Positions 17,303 to 24,992 of a stretch of 64,000 nt of DNA are shown in pieces (positions within the stretch are counted from its first letter, which is position 1; each line of letters opens with the position of its first letter). A program made the translations under genes and the position numbers. The stretch comes from G963668605 sp963668605 (GTDB lineage: Bacteria; Acidobacteriota; Terriglobia; Bryobacterales; Bryobacteraceae). The notes beneath the pieces were generated by a model. It was not told the origin of the DNA, made no database searches, and saw only the letters and a program-made list of their open reading frames with translations. The stretch is taken from positions 5,704,001-5,768,000 of the forward strand of contig OY764903.1 in the NCBI GenBank assembly GCA_963668605.1, read 5' to 3'.

Positions 17303-18408
17303 TAGAATTCTCGGTGCCTACTCACCCTGGGGAAAAGGCCAAAGAAGCGGAATGATTCTGGCCCCCACAGGATGTAGATCGAATTATTGGGAGTGTTGTG
17401 CGAAAGAACGACAGGCAGCGCACACCCGGCAAAACCGAGGCGTGCGTCTGTCGTGCCACCAACGAGAAAGTGCTTGTCCACCACGCTCTGATCGCAGTAG
17501 CGATCTTCTTTAAGAAGGCTCTGAAGCGCCGGGGTCACCGCGCGGGAGAGCGACAAGTCTCGCTCTATCGGACAGAGGACCCTGATTTGCAGTGGCTTGT
17601 AACCGTTCTCAGAAGTGAACCTTTCTGACCAGTATTCAATGTGGTCCATCGCTTGGCGGGTCGCCACGTACAAGAGCAGGAAAACCTCGTAGTGGGATTT
17701 GTCAACGAGATTTCCCCTATGGAGTTGCTCGTACACCTTCTTGATCTTTCCCTTGTACTTGCCTTTCTCGGCGTCAAAGCGGATGTAAGTGTTTCCGCTT
17801 CCCGAAAAGTCATCCAACAGCCAGATCAGATTGAATTTCGGCGTAGCGGCGGGGAAGCCCAGTCTGGCGAGGGCGGCACCAAGCTCAGTCACCATGTCTT
17901 CGATTTTTTCCGCCCCAAGCTCGTAGGCCTGCCATATTTGTTCGTTACTGATCTCTCCATCACTTGCCCGGCGGAGTTCATTCGTCCTGGCCCCGTCACT
18001 TAGCCCCAGGTACAGCGACTTCAGCCCGAGTAATTTGAAACGTGGATGCCGTGTTATGGCGGCAACCCGGTGGGCAGGAATATTCTGCTCGTCAGCGACC
18101 AGGCGCATCCGTTCCTGGAGGATCAAATCCGGATGGGCCGTCTGGACCAGATGGGAAAGTTCTCGTTCGGAGAAGTACACCAGCTGATCCTGTACGAACT
18201 CGAGTGCTCCGGGCCGATCCGGGGGATCGAACTGGTTCAGCCAAAGCGCCAGATTCTCCACGAAACGCTTTCCCGGCCTGAAGCGCTGGTACTGGTCGTA
18301 TTTGTAATCCGCAAGAAGCTGGAGTGTCGGGACGTGCCGACGAACCGATGCCTCGTCCTGCCAGTCCATGACTTTCGCCAGTAGCTGTTGAGCATTCTCG
18401 TCTCTCAT
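17302..18408 (-). CDS. Phosphoribosyltransferase-like protein of the six-gene system
   Basis: 368 residues. WLLDDFSGSGNTYIR at 196-210 matches the PRPP-binding loop of type I phosphoribosyltransferases (two acidic residues followed by a Gly/Ser/Thr loop). A helical N-terminal region (1-130) and a C-terminal ~150 residues, including RVLCPIERDLS and SHNTPNNSIYILWG, surround it. The C-terminal tryptophan-rich end resembles PRTase-CE-type proteins described in computational surveys of prokaryotic conflict systems; I state this from memory. It could make or break an N-glycosidic bond using PRPP or a nucleotide. Start ATG 18408 overlaps the upstream stop by ATGA. Confidence 0.7.
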   Translation of the reverse strand: MRDENAQQLLAKVMDWQDEASVRRHVPTLQLLADYKYDQYQRFRPGKRFVENLALWLNQFDPPDRPGALEFVQDQLVYFSERELSHLVQTAHPDLILQERMRLVADEQNIPAHRVAAITRHPRFKLLGLKSLYLGLSDGARTNELRRASDGEISNEQIWQAYELGAEKIEDMVTELGAALARLGFPAATPKFNLIWLLDDFSGSGNTYIRFDAEKGKYKGKIKKVYEQLHRGNLVDKSHYEVFLLLYVATRQAMDHIEYWSERFTSENGYKPLQIRVLCPIERDLSLSRAVTPALQSLLKEDRYCDQSVVDKHFLVGGTTDARLGFAGCALPVVLSHNTPNNSIYILWGPESFRFFGLFPRVSRHREF

Positions 18409-20354
18409 GCTTCAGCCTCAAAAGGAACAGAGAACCCGATCGTAAAGGTGTGGTTGTTCGAGAGTCTTACACGTTTAAGGTACCAGAGTGTAGCGTCCAC
18501 GTATCGCTTGTGTGAGGGAGCAAGCTTCCAGCCTCGATCCAGTCGGCGAGATGGCTGATCAACACTTAAGGAGTAGCGGTGCTCCAGAAGCGATGAGTCG
18601 TTTCCCGGCCAAGCGCCCTGGTCGCCCACTGTCAAGACGTGGTATGGATCGATCCGGAACTTCTGCACGATGTGTGCGACCAAGCGCGATTTGTCTACTC
18701 CCGCCCCCAGGATATCCACCGAGTGCTCGCTGTGCACGACCCTGGACAGATCCAGACCTGCTTGGCGTAAGGCATCGGCGACCACGAACCAGTTGCCTTC
18801 TGTACTGACTCCTTCATGGAATCGAACGCTTACCTGGTACGGGTGGGTTGGTCTGATGTTCTCGATTGGCACGCCCAGGGCTTGCAGCCGTCGCACGATT
18901 CGCGTCACGTGGCTGAGAAACTCGCTGGTCTCCCCTGCCTCGGGCGGGTTGGCAACACTTGAGATGTGCCCGCAGTTATACAGCCCGAGCTCAACTTTGT
19001 CCCACATCGACTGAGGCAGGTTCTTCTGGAGGCATTCCTGGATTGAGCCTCCCCGGCCAGACGCAATGCCTACGATAACACCGGCATCGACAAGCCTCTG
19101 GAGTTGACTGATGATCGCGGGCGGTGGCGCGCCGTCGCTCCGTTGCGAGCTGCACAGAGTGCCATCGTAATCGAAAACGATGGATCGAAACGTCTGTTGC
19201 TCGATGTCTGTTTTGAATCGGTCCAGCGCGCGCCGAACCGAGCCGCGACGCTCGACCCAAGGCCACCGTGCACCCAGGACTTCATACTTGGACTGTTCAC
19301 CAAGGTCGGCCAATTCTGTCGGTGCCGGGATCAGGCTCGGCAAATCCGCGTAGTGGAGATCACGACCGAACTGCGGGACCAGCGGGCGTCCGGGATCTTT
19401 GCCGGCGCGGTCGGCAATTTCCGAAACCAAGCGCATTTGCGCGACCAGCCCGGCAAGCAGGTCTCGCGGGGTCGCACCCGCGAAGTGCATCGTAAGCGTC
19501 GGCACTTCTGCGGGGAACAAAGCTTGCATGCTCTCCCAGAGACGTTCCAAGGAGGGTTCAATCAGCGCTAGAATTGCGCAATCCTCAGGTCGGTCAGCAA
19601 GCCAAAGATGACGGCCATGGGCAAACGAACGCAGGTCGGCGAGCTGACAATGAAGGAGGGCGCTCTCGGACAGCTTGGATTCAAGATCTGCTGCGACGGG
19701 CCGTAACAAGGGCGAAAAAACCACGATGACACAACCTCGTTTTGCAGCCTCGGCAACGAACGCTCCAGCACTACCGAGCCATTCGTCGATGGTGTGGTCC
19801 TTCAGGCGCAATTCGGCAAGGGCGGCGGGAAGTTGCTCCCTGCCGCTGTCGAGCTCTCCGTAAGCCCGGGCGATGAGCACGGCGTCCAGGAGGAGGCTGT
19901 TGGTCGCCAGATAGCCATCCTTTTCCGCGAGTTCAAATACGTGGGTATTGATGTCGCTCAGGCGTTCAGCACATTCGATAAGCGGGCTGGCCGAACGGTT
20001 TGTGATGACGTGTACCGCCCTTGCGCTATGCAGTCGTGCGCGCAGCAGTGCTTCGATGGCATCGGGATTCCTCCCCTCCGCGGAGATCAGGAAGACCGGG
20101 CTGGTTGACGCAAGCGTCGGATTACAAATGAGTTCGAGCGGCGTAGAAGGGCGCGAGACCCGCCCTGTGTAGGCCTCATGCAGATTGCATAACAATGAAG
20201 CGACGGTGAACGAGCCACCCGACGCGACGCCGATGATGCTGGACTCGCTGGCACCCGCGATGGCGGCCTTTATCCGTCGAACATCTGCGCGAAGTGCGGC
20301 TTCATATGTACGATCGAGCTTCTGCAACTCTGTGGCGTAGTATGTGGGGGTCAT
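18405..20354 (-). CDS. SIS-domain and HAD-hydrolase fusion protein
   Basis: 649 residues. Residues 1-320 look like a double SIS (sugar isomerase) region: GVASGGSFTVASLL at 42-55 is the phosphosugar-binding loop, and a second half follows with ALIEPSLERLWES. After a linker, a HAD phosphatase domain starts at FDYDGTL (394-400, with the nucleophile Asp in motif I), continues with GIASGRGGS, and ends with LTVGDQGAWPGNDSSLL (motif IV). The HAD part resembles Cof-type/sucrose-phosphatase-like sugar phosphatases. A phosphosugar or nucleotide substrate is likely. Both ends overlap neighbours by ATGA, so it is an integral part of the operon. Confidence 0.82.
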   Translation of the reverse strand: MTPTYYATELQKLDRTYEAALRADVRRIKAAIAGASESSIIGVASGGSFTVASLLCNLHEAYTGRVSRPSTPLELICNPTLASTSPVFLISAEGRNPDAIEALLRARLHSARAVHVITNRSASPLIECAERLSDINTHVFELAEKDGYLATNSLLLDAVLIARAYGELDSGREQLPAALAELRLKDHTIDEWLGSAGAFVAEAAKRGCVIVVFSPLLRPVAADLESKLSESALLHCQLADLRSFAHGRHLWLADRPEDCAILALIEPSLERLWESMQALFPAEVPTLTMHFAGATPRDLLAGLVAQMRLVSEIADRAGKDPGRPLVPQFGRDLHYADLPSLIPAPTELADLGEQSKYEVLGARWPWVERRGSVRRALDRFKTDIEQQTFRSIVFDYDGTLCSSQRSDGAPPPAIISQLQRLVDAGVIVGIASGRGGSIQECLQKNLPQSMWDKVELGLYNCGHISSVANPPEAGETSEFLSHVTRIVRRLQALGVPIENIRPTHPYQVSVRFHEGVSTEGNWFVVADALRQAGLDLSRVVHSEHSVDILGAGVDKSRLVAHIVQKFRIDPYHVLTVGDQGAWPGNDSSLLEHRYSLSVDQPSRRLDRGWKLAPSHKRYVDATLWYLKRVRLSNNHTFTIGFSVPFEAEA

Positions 20355-20986
20355 GCTCGTCGTTGATGGATTTGCTGACCAGCGACCCCTGCCGCGAAGT
20401 TTGTCGTTGCCCTTCGTGCCGTCGCTCCAGCCTCCTCTGAACGCTTCCTCGCTATATCCGCAGGAAACGACTTACTCCTCAACTCGGTGCGTACTTCCAT
20501 CAGCAGGACACCAAGCATATTCAGGCCTCTTCCATTGACTATTCCCCAGGTCCGATTTACGAGGTTATCGACCTTTCCGGCTTCAACCAGACGCGCATCG
20601 CCGGTCGATAGGAGAATTTCCCGCAAATCAGCGTGTTGGGAGAACTTCGCAAGGAGCACTTGGCGCATTCGACCGTATTTGATCCGTGACCAGTCAGGGA
20701 CGATATCCCACGTGTAAAGGCCGTGAGCGGCCATCGCCACAAGGGCTGGTGTCGGAGCATTCAGAATCCACTCCCGGACTTTTTCACTGCGCGCCTTGCC
20801 CGCTTGGTAGGCATGTTCCGCTGTGGGAAACTCCCGACCCTCGAAAACAACGGGGCGGCGATATAAGTTGCTCAAGACTCCATAGGGCTTCTCGTTTGCA
20901 CGATAGAAACTGATCACCTGCTCCTCCTGGTCTTCCTTGTCACCGACGAGTGCTAAGGGCTTCGCGGGCAGGGCTGATTTTCTCAT
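20351..20986 (-). CDS. NADAR family protein
   Basis: 211 residues from ATG 20986, chosen because it forms an ATGA overlap with the upstream regulator; a start at 21043 would overlap that gene by 61 nt. The core carries the NADAR/YbiA signature: PYGVLSNLY, a strand with FEGREFPTAEHAYQAGKA, and APTPALVAMAAHGL, with the conserved glutamate in TAEH. YbiA removes reactive riboflavin intermediates, and other NADAR proteins reverse guanine ADP-ribosylation in DNA. This one is short and without fusion, preceding PRTase-like and HAD genes, so an ADP-ribose or N-glycoside substrate is the likeliest theme. Which activity applies here is unknown. Confidence 0.88.
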   Translation of the reverse strand: MRKSALPAKPLALVGDKEDQEEQVISFYRANEKPYGVLSNLYRRPVVFEGREFPTAEHAYQAGKARSEKVREWILNAPTPALVAMAAHGLYTWDIVPDWSRIKYGRMRQVLLAKFSQHADLREILLSTGDARLVEAGKVDNLVNRTWGIVNGRGLNMLGVLLMEVRTELRSKSFPADIARKRSEEAGATARRATTNFAAGVAGQQIHQRRA

Positions 20987-21183
20987 CTGGCCGTATCCTC
21001 TGAATTGGGTGTAGTTGGGAACTGCAAGTCGAGATCTTTGCAATACTTCAGGATCAACACTTCGATAAAGCTGGTCAGGCTCCGGTGATCCCGCTCGGCG
21101 GCCAGCTCGGCGGCGGCCTTCACCTGGGGGTCAACCCGCAGCGTCATCACCGCAGTCTTAATCCTCGGCCGTTTACGTGCCAT
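20983..21183 (-). CDS. Ribbon-helix-helix DNA-binding protein, first gene of the six-gene operon
   Basis: 66 residues. The pattern ALMTLRVD-like strand (VMTLRVDPQVKAAAELA), a turn at RDHRS and the second helix LTSFIEVLIL is the MetJ/Arc ribbon-helix-helix fold found in plasmid and toxin-antitoxin regulators. The basic N-terminus (MARKRPRIK) suits DNA binding. Its stop overlaps the NADAR start by ATGA. Two 8-bp direct repeats sit over its own start codon and promoter, so autoregulation of the operon is a reasonable inference. Confidence 0.75.
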   Translation of the reverse strand: MARKRPRIKTAVMTLRVDPQVKAAAELAAERDHRSLTSFIEVLILKYCKDLDLQFPTTPNSEDTAR

Positions 21184-21232
21184 GTACTGTTTATGTACTG
21201 CATTATACTATAATATCACTATCTAAAATCAA
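21182..21232 (-). promoter_or_regulatory. Promoter and candidate operator of the six-gene operon
   Basis: On the minus strand, TATAAT is at 21207-21202 and TTGATT at 21232-21227, with a 19-nt spacer that is longer than ideal. The plus-strand octamer ATGTACTG occurs at 21182-21189 and 21193-21200, an 11-bp spacing that puts both copies on one helix face, covering the expected start site and the start codon. A related CAGTAC lies near 21250. This is the typical place for a ribbon-helix-helix autorepressor site. The leader would be about 12 nt. Confidence 0.55.
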
Positions 21233-21546
21233 GAATATTATCTGTGGAACGCAGTACAGACGCCGTACTTGAGGTTCCCGAGAGGACGCGATACTACTCG
21301 AGGTATTTTGACGTGCCGTGAGGCACTACGAAGCGCTCCTCTTTCTGGACTACTGGCTATGAGCGCTTCGGCGGTCGGATCAGGGCGCTGATAGTTTTAT
21401 CCGGATGAACTGGTGTTAGCGGTCATCAGAAAACGTAGATTTTTGGACGTTAGTCGGGAGGTCCACGGCGGCTTGGTGGAGCTTGAGACGGAGGTAGTCG
21501 AGGTAGCTTTCCGGCTCAGGATGGGCGCGGAGTTCGTCGCGAACCC
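21233..21546. other. Intergenic stretch without recognised gene
   Basis: About 310 nt between the operon promoter and the dispersed repeat. It contains no reading frame with recognisable coding features. A GTACTTGAG-type stretch and a few short inverted runs are present but nothing diagnostic. Confidence 0.5.
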
Positions 21547-21597
21547 AACAGCCTGATACGAGCAGTTCGCGATTTTGCCCAAATCCGCAGACAGCCC
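21547..21597 (-). repeat. Dispersed ~51-bp repeat, copy A
   Basis: Read on the minus strand it runs GGGCTGTCTGCGGATTTGGG ... CGTATCAGGCTGTT. It matches the copy at 22194-22244 at roughly three quarters of positions, in inverted orientation on the other side of the transposase remnant. A more diverged copy is at 24785-24837 (minus), and the terminal part (CCGTATCAGGCTGTT) recurs at 13225-13239. Function unknown; possibly mobilised by RAYT-type enzymes. Confidence 0.65.
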
Positions 21598-21651
21598 TGA
21601 CACCTTCGCTGGATTTCGAGTTCCAAGCCCTTCGGCGGCCCGGAATTCGCC

Positions 21652-22225
21652 TCAACTTACGAAAGTCTGGAATTGCGGCTCTTTCTCGAAGCCCCATTTC
21701 CTCCAAACCCGCTGAAACTGCTCTGCAAACAGCGCGACATACTGGTCCTCGCCGAATGGTCGGCCTGCATAAGTGCAGCGCCTCAGCAGGCGCGTGTCCC
21801 GCGGATCCTCGGGCGTCGCCAGCAATTCGGCCCAGCCTTCCGCGCCGCCATTCGCGGCCCAGAAGTTCTTATCCAGCAATGAGTAACGGTCTTTGGTGAG
21901 CCCAGGTGCGCGGCGGCGCTTGACCATTTGTACTCTCCGGGCGTTCGACGAGCGCCGCTCCAACCGGGTTGCGCTCGAGGTAGGCGAGAGCGCGACGAAG
22001 ATGGGCGGGCGTGGGACCCGGCGCAAGAAGGCCGAATACGAATCTTCGCGCTTCGGAACTGCAACATAATGTGCACGATTGCTCATCAAGTTGGACGCCA
22101 GGACACGGGTTCCAGTGCCTTCCATGGTTTTGAGCGTGGCGCGCAGACTGGTCGATCCGCCGGATTCGGAGAAGACGATCACCCGACGTTGCAGAGCTGT
22201 CTGCGGGTTTGAGAAAAATAGCCAA
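21652..22225 (-). pseudogene. REP-associated (Y1, IS200-like) transposase remnant
   Basis: Parts of a Y1 transposase are spread over different minus-strand frames. The N-terminal part has RVLASNLMSNRAHYVAVPKREDS, in which the usual HUH histidine pair (MPNHVH) is altered to NRAH. Next come LAYLERNPVGAALVE and YKWSSAAAHLG, then the RAYT-type tail LDKNFW, GWAELLATPED and CTYAGRPFGEDQ. At least two frameshifts and the damaged metal-binding motif mean it is dead. Its N-terminal tyrosine region is lost or unreadable. Copies of a dispersed repeat lie on both sides. Confidence 0.82.
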
Positions 22226-22244
22226 CCCGTCGTATCAGGCTGTT
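22194..22244 (+). repeat. Dispersed ~51-bp repeat, copy B
   Basis: Inverted partner of the copy at 21547-21597, running GAGCTGTCTGCGGGTTTGAG ... CGTATCAGGCTGTT. It is followed by GTCATGAACCTCGG, and the copy fragment at 13225-13260 continues almost the same way (CTCATGAGCCTCAGG), so the true repeat may extend past the 51 bp scored here. Confidence 0.65.
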
Positions 22245-22348
22245 GTCATGAACCTCGGCCAACGGGGAATCAACAGCTTAGAGCGTGATTTTCGAGAGTG
22301 GCAAGTTCGCCACGAATTCGCCCCGCGAATTGCCCTTCCTAAACCGGC

Positions 22349-22630
22349 CTACGCCACTTGCAGTCGCTTTAGCTTGATGCGGTCGGCAGGAACTCGTGCA
22401 AGATCATAGTGCGCCTGCTGCGTGAGCCAGCTTGCCGCGCTGCCGCCGAACACCTTGGACAACCGTACGGCCATCTCCGGAGAGATTCCGCGCTTCTCGT
22501 TCACGAGCTCCGACAGTGTGGTGCGCGTGACGCCAAGAGCGGCGGCGGCATTCGTGATAGTTAAGCCCGCAGGTTCAATGCACTGGCGCAGCACGAGACC
22601 GCCAGGGTGAGGGGGATTCTTCATTGGCAT
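22349..22630 (-). CDS. higA: HigA-type antitoxin
   Basis: 93 residues with the HigA layout: N-terminal PHPGGLVLRQCIEPAGLTI, a Cro/C1-type helix-turn-helix (AAAALGVTRTTLSELVNEKRGIS) and the C-terminal MAVRLSKVFGGSAASWLTQQAHYDL signature. It binds the operator of the higBA operon and neutralises HigB ribosome-dependent RNase. It lies 14 nt downstream of a higB reading that seems broken, in the usual order toxin then antitoxin. An alternative start is the methionine two codons later. Confidence 0.92.
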   Translation of the reverse strand: MPMKNPPHPGGLVLRQCIEPAGLTITNAAAALGVTRTTLSELVNEKRGISPEMAVRLSKVFGGSAASWLTQQAHYDLARVPADRIKLKRLQVA

Positions 22631-22643
22631 GGCCTAAACCTCC

Positions 22644-22860
22644 TTAATGATAATCGACATAATCGACGTCGATCACGTCGCCGGCTGCAAAACGGAAAAC
22701 GATCCGCCAGTTGGCGCGAACGATAGCCGCCCAAAAGCCTTTCAAGTTGCCCTTGAGCGCATGAAGCCGAAAGCTCGGCAGGTCCATATCTTCGACCGTG
22801 GCGGCAGCATCCAGGCGCGCGCATATCCCACACCTAAGGCGGTTTGTCCTACGAAATGGA
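22644..22860 (-). pseudogene. higB: HigB-type toxin with broken N-terminus
   Basis: A clear RelE/HigB C-terminus ends at 22644: VEDMDLPSFRLHALKG, then FWAAIVRANWRIVFRF and DVDYVDYH. Upstream the frame becomes unconvincing around 22830-22880: similarity to the HigB N-terminus is spread over two frames and no start codon with a ribosome binding site is seen. A frameshift or small deletion has probably inactivated it. The 22880-23161 stretch before the next gene holds nothing I recognise apart from the AGGAG at 23150-23154. Confidence 0.65.
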
Positions 22861-23161
22861 GATTTGAGGCACGTTCACGCTCAAGCGATCCAGCGCGGTG
22901 GGCAGACTCCACAAGTTGTCTCACCTCCCGCTCTGGTGCGCCGCTTTGAGGGTCATTTGTCGGCAGTGTACCCACCCACTCACAGTGCCGCGAGCGCAGC
23001 GACCGGAGGCGTCGTATCCTCATTTTGGTTACTACCTTAGAATACAAAAACTGCGATTCACGCTCGCCGTAATTTTCTTTCTCCCCGCATTTCCAATTAC
23101 TTAAGATTGTCAACCCTCAATCTCGACAAACCCGCCAGCTACAATCCCCCCAGGAGTACAC

Positions 23162-23875
23162 ATGTCACTCACCAAATCCGAATCCGCGCGCATCAACGGG
23201 GCCAAGTCGCGCGGTCCTAAGACCCCTGCCGGCAAAGCCAAATCTTCCCGGAACGCCATTAAGCACGGCCTCTTCGCCCAGGTCATCGTGCTGAGCAACG
23301 AAAATGCCCAGGCGTTCGACGAACTCACCGAAGACTTCGTTCGCCGCTTCGAGCCCCGCGACGGTGTCGAACTCTCCATCGTCGAGCAAATGGTCGCCGC
23401 AACCTGGCGTCTCTCGCGCTGCTGGGAAATGCAAACGCAAACTCTGAACCTGGAAATGCAAAAGGATCAGGACGAAGACGACGAAAACCTCACCACCCGC
23501 GGCTTCCACACGTCCATCGGCAACAGCCCTTCCATGCAACTCCTCCACCGCTTCGAAAATAGCTACGAGCGCATCATTACCAGGGCCATTCGCACGCTCA
23601 CTAACATCCGCAAGAACTTCCCCATACCAAGCAACGACGAGCAAAAGTGCAGGAACGAACCCAAGCCTCCATCCAATGATTCAATCGCTCAACCGCCCAA
23701 TGACTCAATACGAAACGCCCCTGTAATCAACGCCCCAATACTCACCACCCCCGAAAAACAAGAAAACGAACCCAACACGAACCAATCGCCCGACTCCCCG
23801 ATCACCCGATCGCCCTTTCACAATGACTCATTCCCCCACTCCATCAATGCCCCCCAGTACCTGAATGGCGAATGA
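23162..23875 (+). CDS. Hypothetical protein with GPKTPAGKAKSSRNAIKHG-type N-terminus
   Basis: 237 residues. The first 45 residues match a motif common in Acidobacteriota and Planctomycetes proteins (RINGAKSRGPKTPAGKA, RNAIKHGLFA), basic and probably nucleic-acid binding. Residues 50-150 are helical. From residue 155 the tail is low complexity, rich in Asn, Pro, Ser and Asp, encoded by degenerate CCGATC/CCAATGA-type short repeats. The start is supported by CAGGAG. It overlaps the terminase-like gene by 11 nt, a pairing that suggests a small-subunit-like partner; this is inference. Confidence 0.6.
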   Translation: MSLTKSESARINGAKSRGPKTPAGKAKSSRNAIKHGLFAQVIVLSNENAQAFDELTEDFVRRFEPRDGVELSIVEQMVAATWRLSRCWEMQTQTLNLEMQKDQDEDDENLTTRGFHTSIGNSPSMQLLHRFENSYERIITRAIRTLTNIRKNFPIPSNDEQKCRNEPKPPSNDSIAQPPNDSIRNAPVINAPILTTPEKQENEPNTNQSPDSPITRSPFHNDSFPHSINAPQYLNGE

Positions 23876-24659
23876 CGCAATGAAATTCACAAGACATGCA
23901 AAGACGCTGCGGAGGAACTCGCGCCCGGAATCCAACGACATCGTCGAGTGGGCTCGCACTCACCTGAACTTCGAACCCGATGAAGTCCAGGCGCGCGTGC
24001 TGCGCAGCGAGTCCAAGCGCGGAATCTTACTATGTACGCGCCAATGGGGTAAATCGACGGTCACGGCGGCAATGGCGCTGCATCATGCGCTGTTTACTCC
24101 GCGCAGTCTGACGCTGGTAGTGGCTCCCTGCGAGCGCCAGAGCGGCGAATTTGTGCGCAAAGCGAAAACCTTCGCGTTGGAACTCGGTCTCAAGCCGCGC
24201 GGCGATGGCAACAACGATCACTCGCTCTCGTTTCCGAATCATTCGCGCATCGTCGGCGTGCCCGCGAAGGAGGATACGGTGCGCGGGTATTCACGCGTCG
24301 GGTTGATGCTGATTGATGAGGCCGCGCGCGTGCCCGACGAACTCTACAAGGCCGTGCGTCCTATGCTCGCCGTGGGCAAGGGGCGGCTCTGGCTGATGAG
24401 CACTCCACATGGCAAGCGCGGCTTCTTTCATGACGAGTGGCACAATGGCGGCGCGCAGTGGGAGCGCGTCAGCGTAACCGCACTGGAGTGCCCGCGCATT
24501 CCCAAGGAGTTTCTGGAAGAGGAGCGGCGTACGCAGGGACGCTTGTGGTTCGAGCAGGAGTATCTGTGCAAGTTTACGCAGGTGCGGGAGGCGCTGTTTG
24601 ATATGGAAATGGTGGGGCGCTTAGTGCGGCAAGACATTAAACCATTAGTGTTCACGTAA
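23865..24659 (+). CDS. Terminase large-subunit-like ATPase, short form
   Basis: 264 residues. It has the terminase ATPase fold: an adenine-binding QARVL-like segment, Walker A TRQWGKST near residues 58-65, Walker B LMLIDEAARV near 147-156, and the coupling motif LMSTPHGKRGFFHDEW near 180. The C-terminal nuclease domain of phage terminases (another 150-250 residues) is absent; the protein ends soon after WFEQEYLCKFTQ. No portal, capsid or tail gene is nearby. It may be a domesticated or mobile-element derivative rather than part of a prophage. Confidence 0.75.
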   Translation: MANDAMKFTRHAKTLRRNSRPESNDIVEWARTHLNFEPDEVQARVLRSESKRGILLCTRQWGKSTVTAAMALHHALFTPRSLTLVVAPCERQSGEFVRKAKTFALELGLKPRGDGNNDHSLSFPNHSRIVGVPAKEDTVRGYSRVGLMLIDEAARVPDELYKAVRPMLAVGKGRLWLMSTPHGKRGFFHDEWHNGGAQWERVSVTALECPRIPKEFLEEERRTQGRLWFEQEYLCKFTQVREALFDMEMVGRLVRQDIKPLVFT

Positions 24660-24992
24660 TCGACATTCGTGGCGCGCGCACTCATGCGTGCCGCGTCGAG
24701 ACTCATCTCGACGTCGCGGTGTCGGTACGAGTGCCGAAACGGCAGGCTGAAGCCTACCCCACATGGTTGCGAAAAACCGTCATTCTGCAGGCCGCAGACC
24801 ACCAGCGGTTCGCCATATTGCCCAAAGCAGCAGAGCTATGACACTTTGGCTGGATTGCGTATTTCACACGGAATTGAGGTTTACTGTGTTCCGATCCGTT
24901 AACAAAACCGTCGAAACATCTGAGCGCGGGCGTCTCGATTCGTCCCGGATCTCTGAAATTGCCTGGCAAGCGGGTGTGTTCCCTATTGCCAG
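24660..24992. repeat. Intergenic stem-loop array and diverged dispersed repeat
   Basis: This 330-nt gap holds a perfect stem CGTCGAGA (24694-24701) / TCTCGACG (24706-24713), an imperfect GGCGCGCGCAC...GTGCCGC element before it, and TCGGTA/TGCCGA after it, in the same module style as 12831-13185. A third, more diverged copy of the 51-bp repeat lies at 24785-24837 on the minus strand. No coding region is recognised. Confidence 0.6.

Noticed and set aside
20351..20986. NADAR as DarG1 antitoxin of a DarT1 toxin
   Set aside because: No DarT-like ADP-ribosyltransferase motif was seen in any of the operon partners, so a simple darTG system is not supported, though a related theme remains open.
22079..22288. 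Readings across the dispersed repeat as a gene
   Set aside because: Overlaps the repeat and the transposase remnant; no start context and no family.
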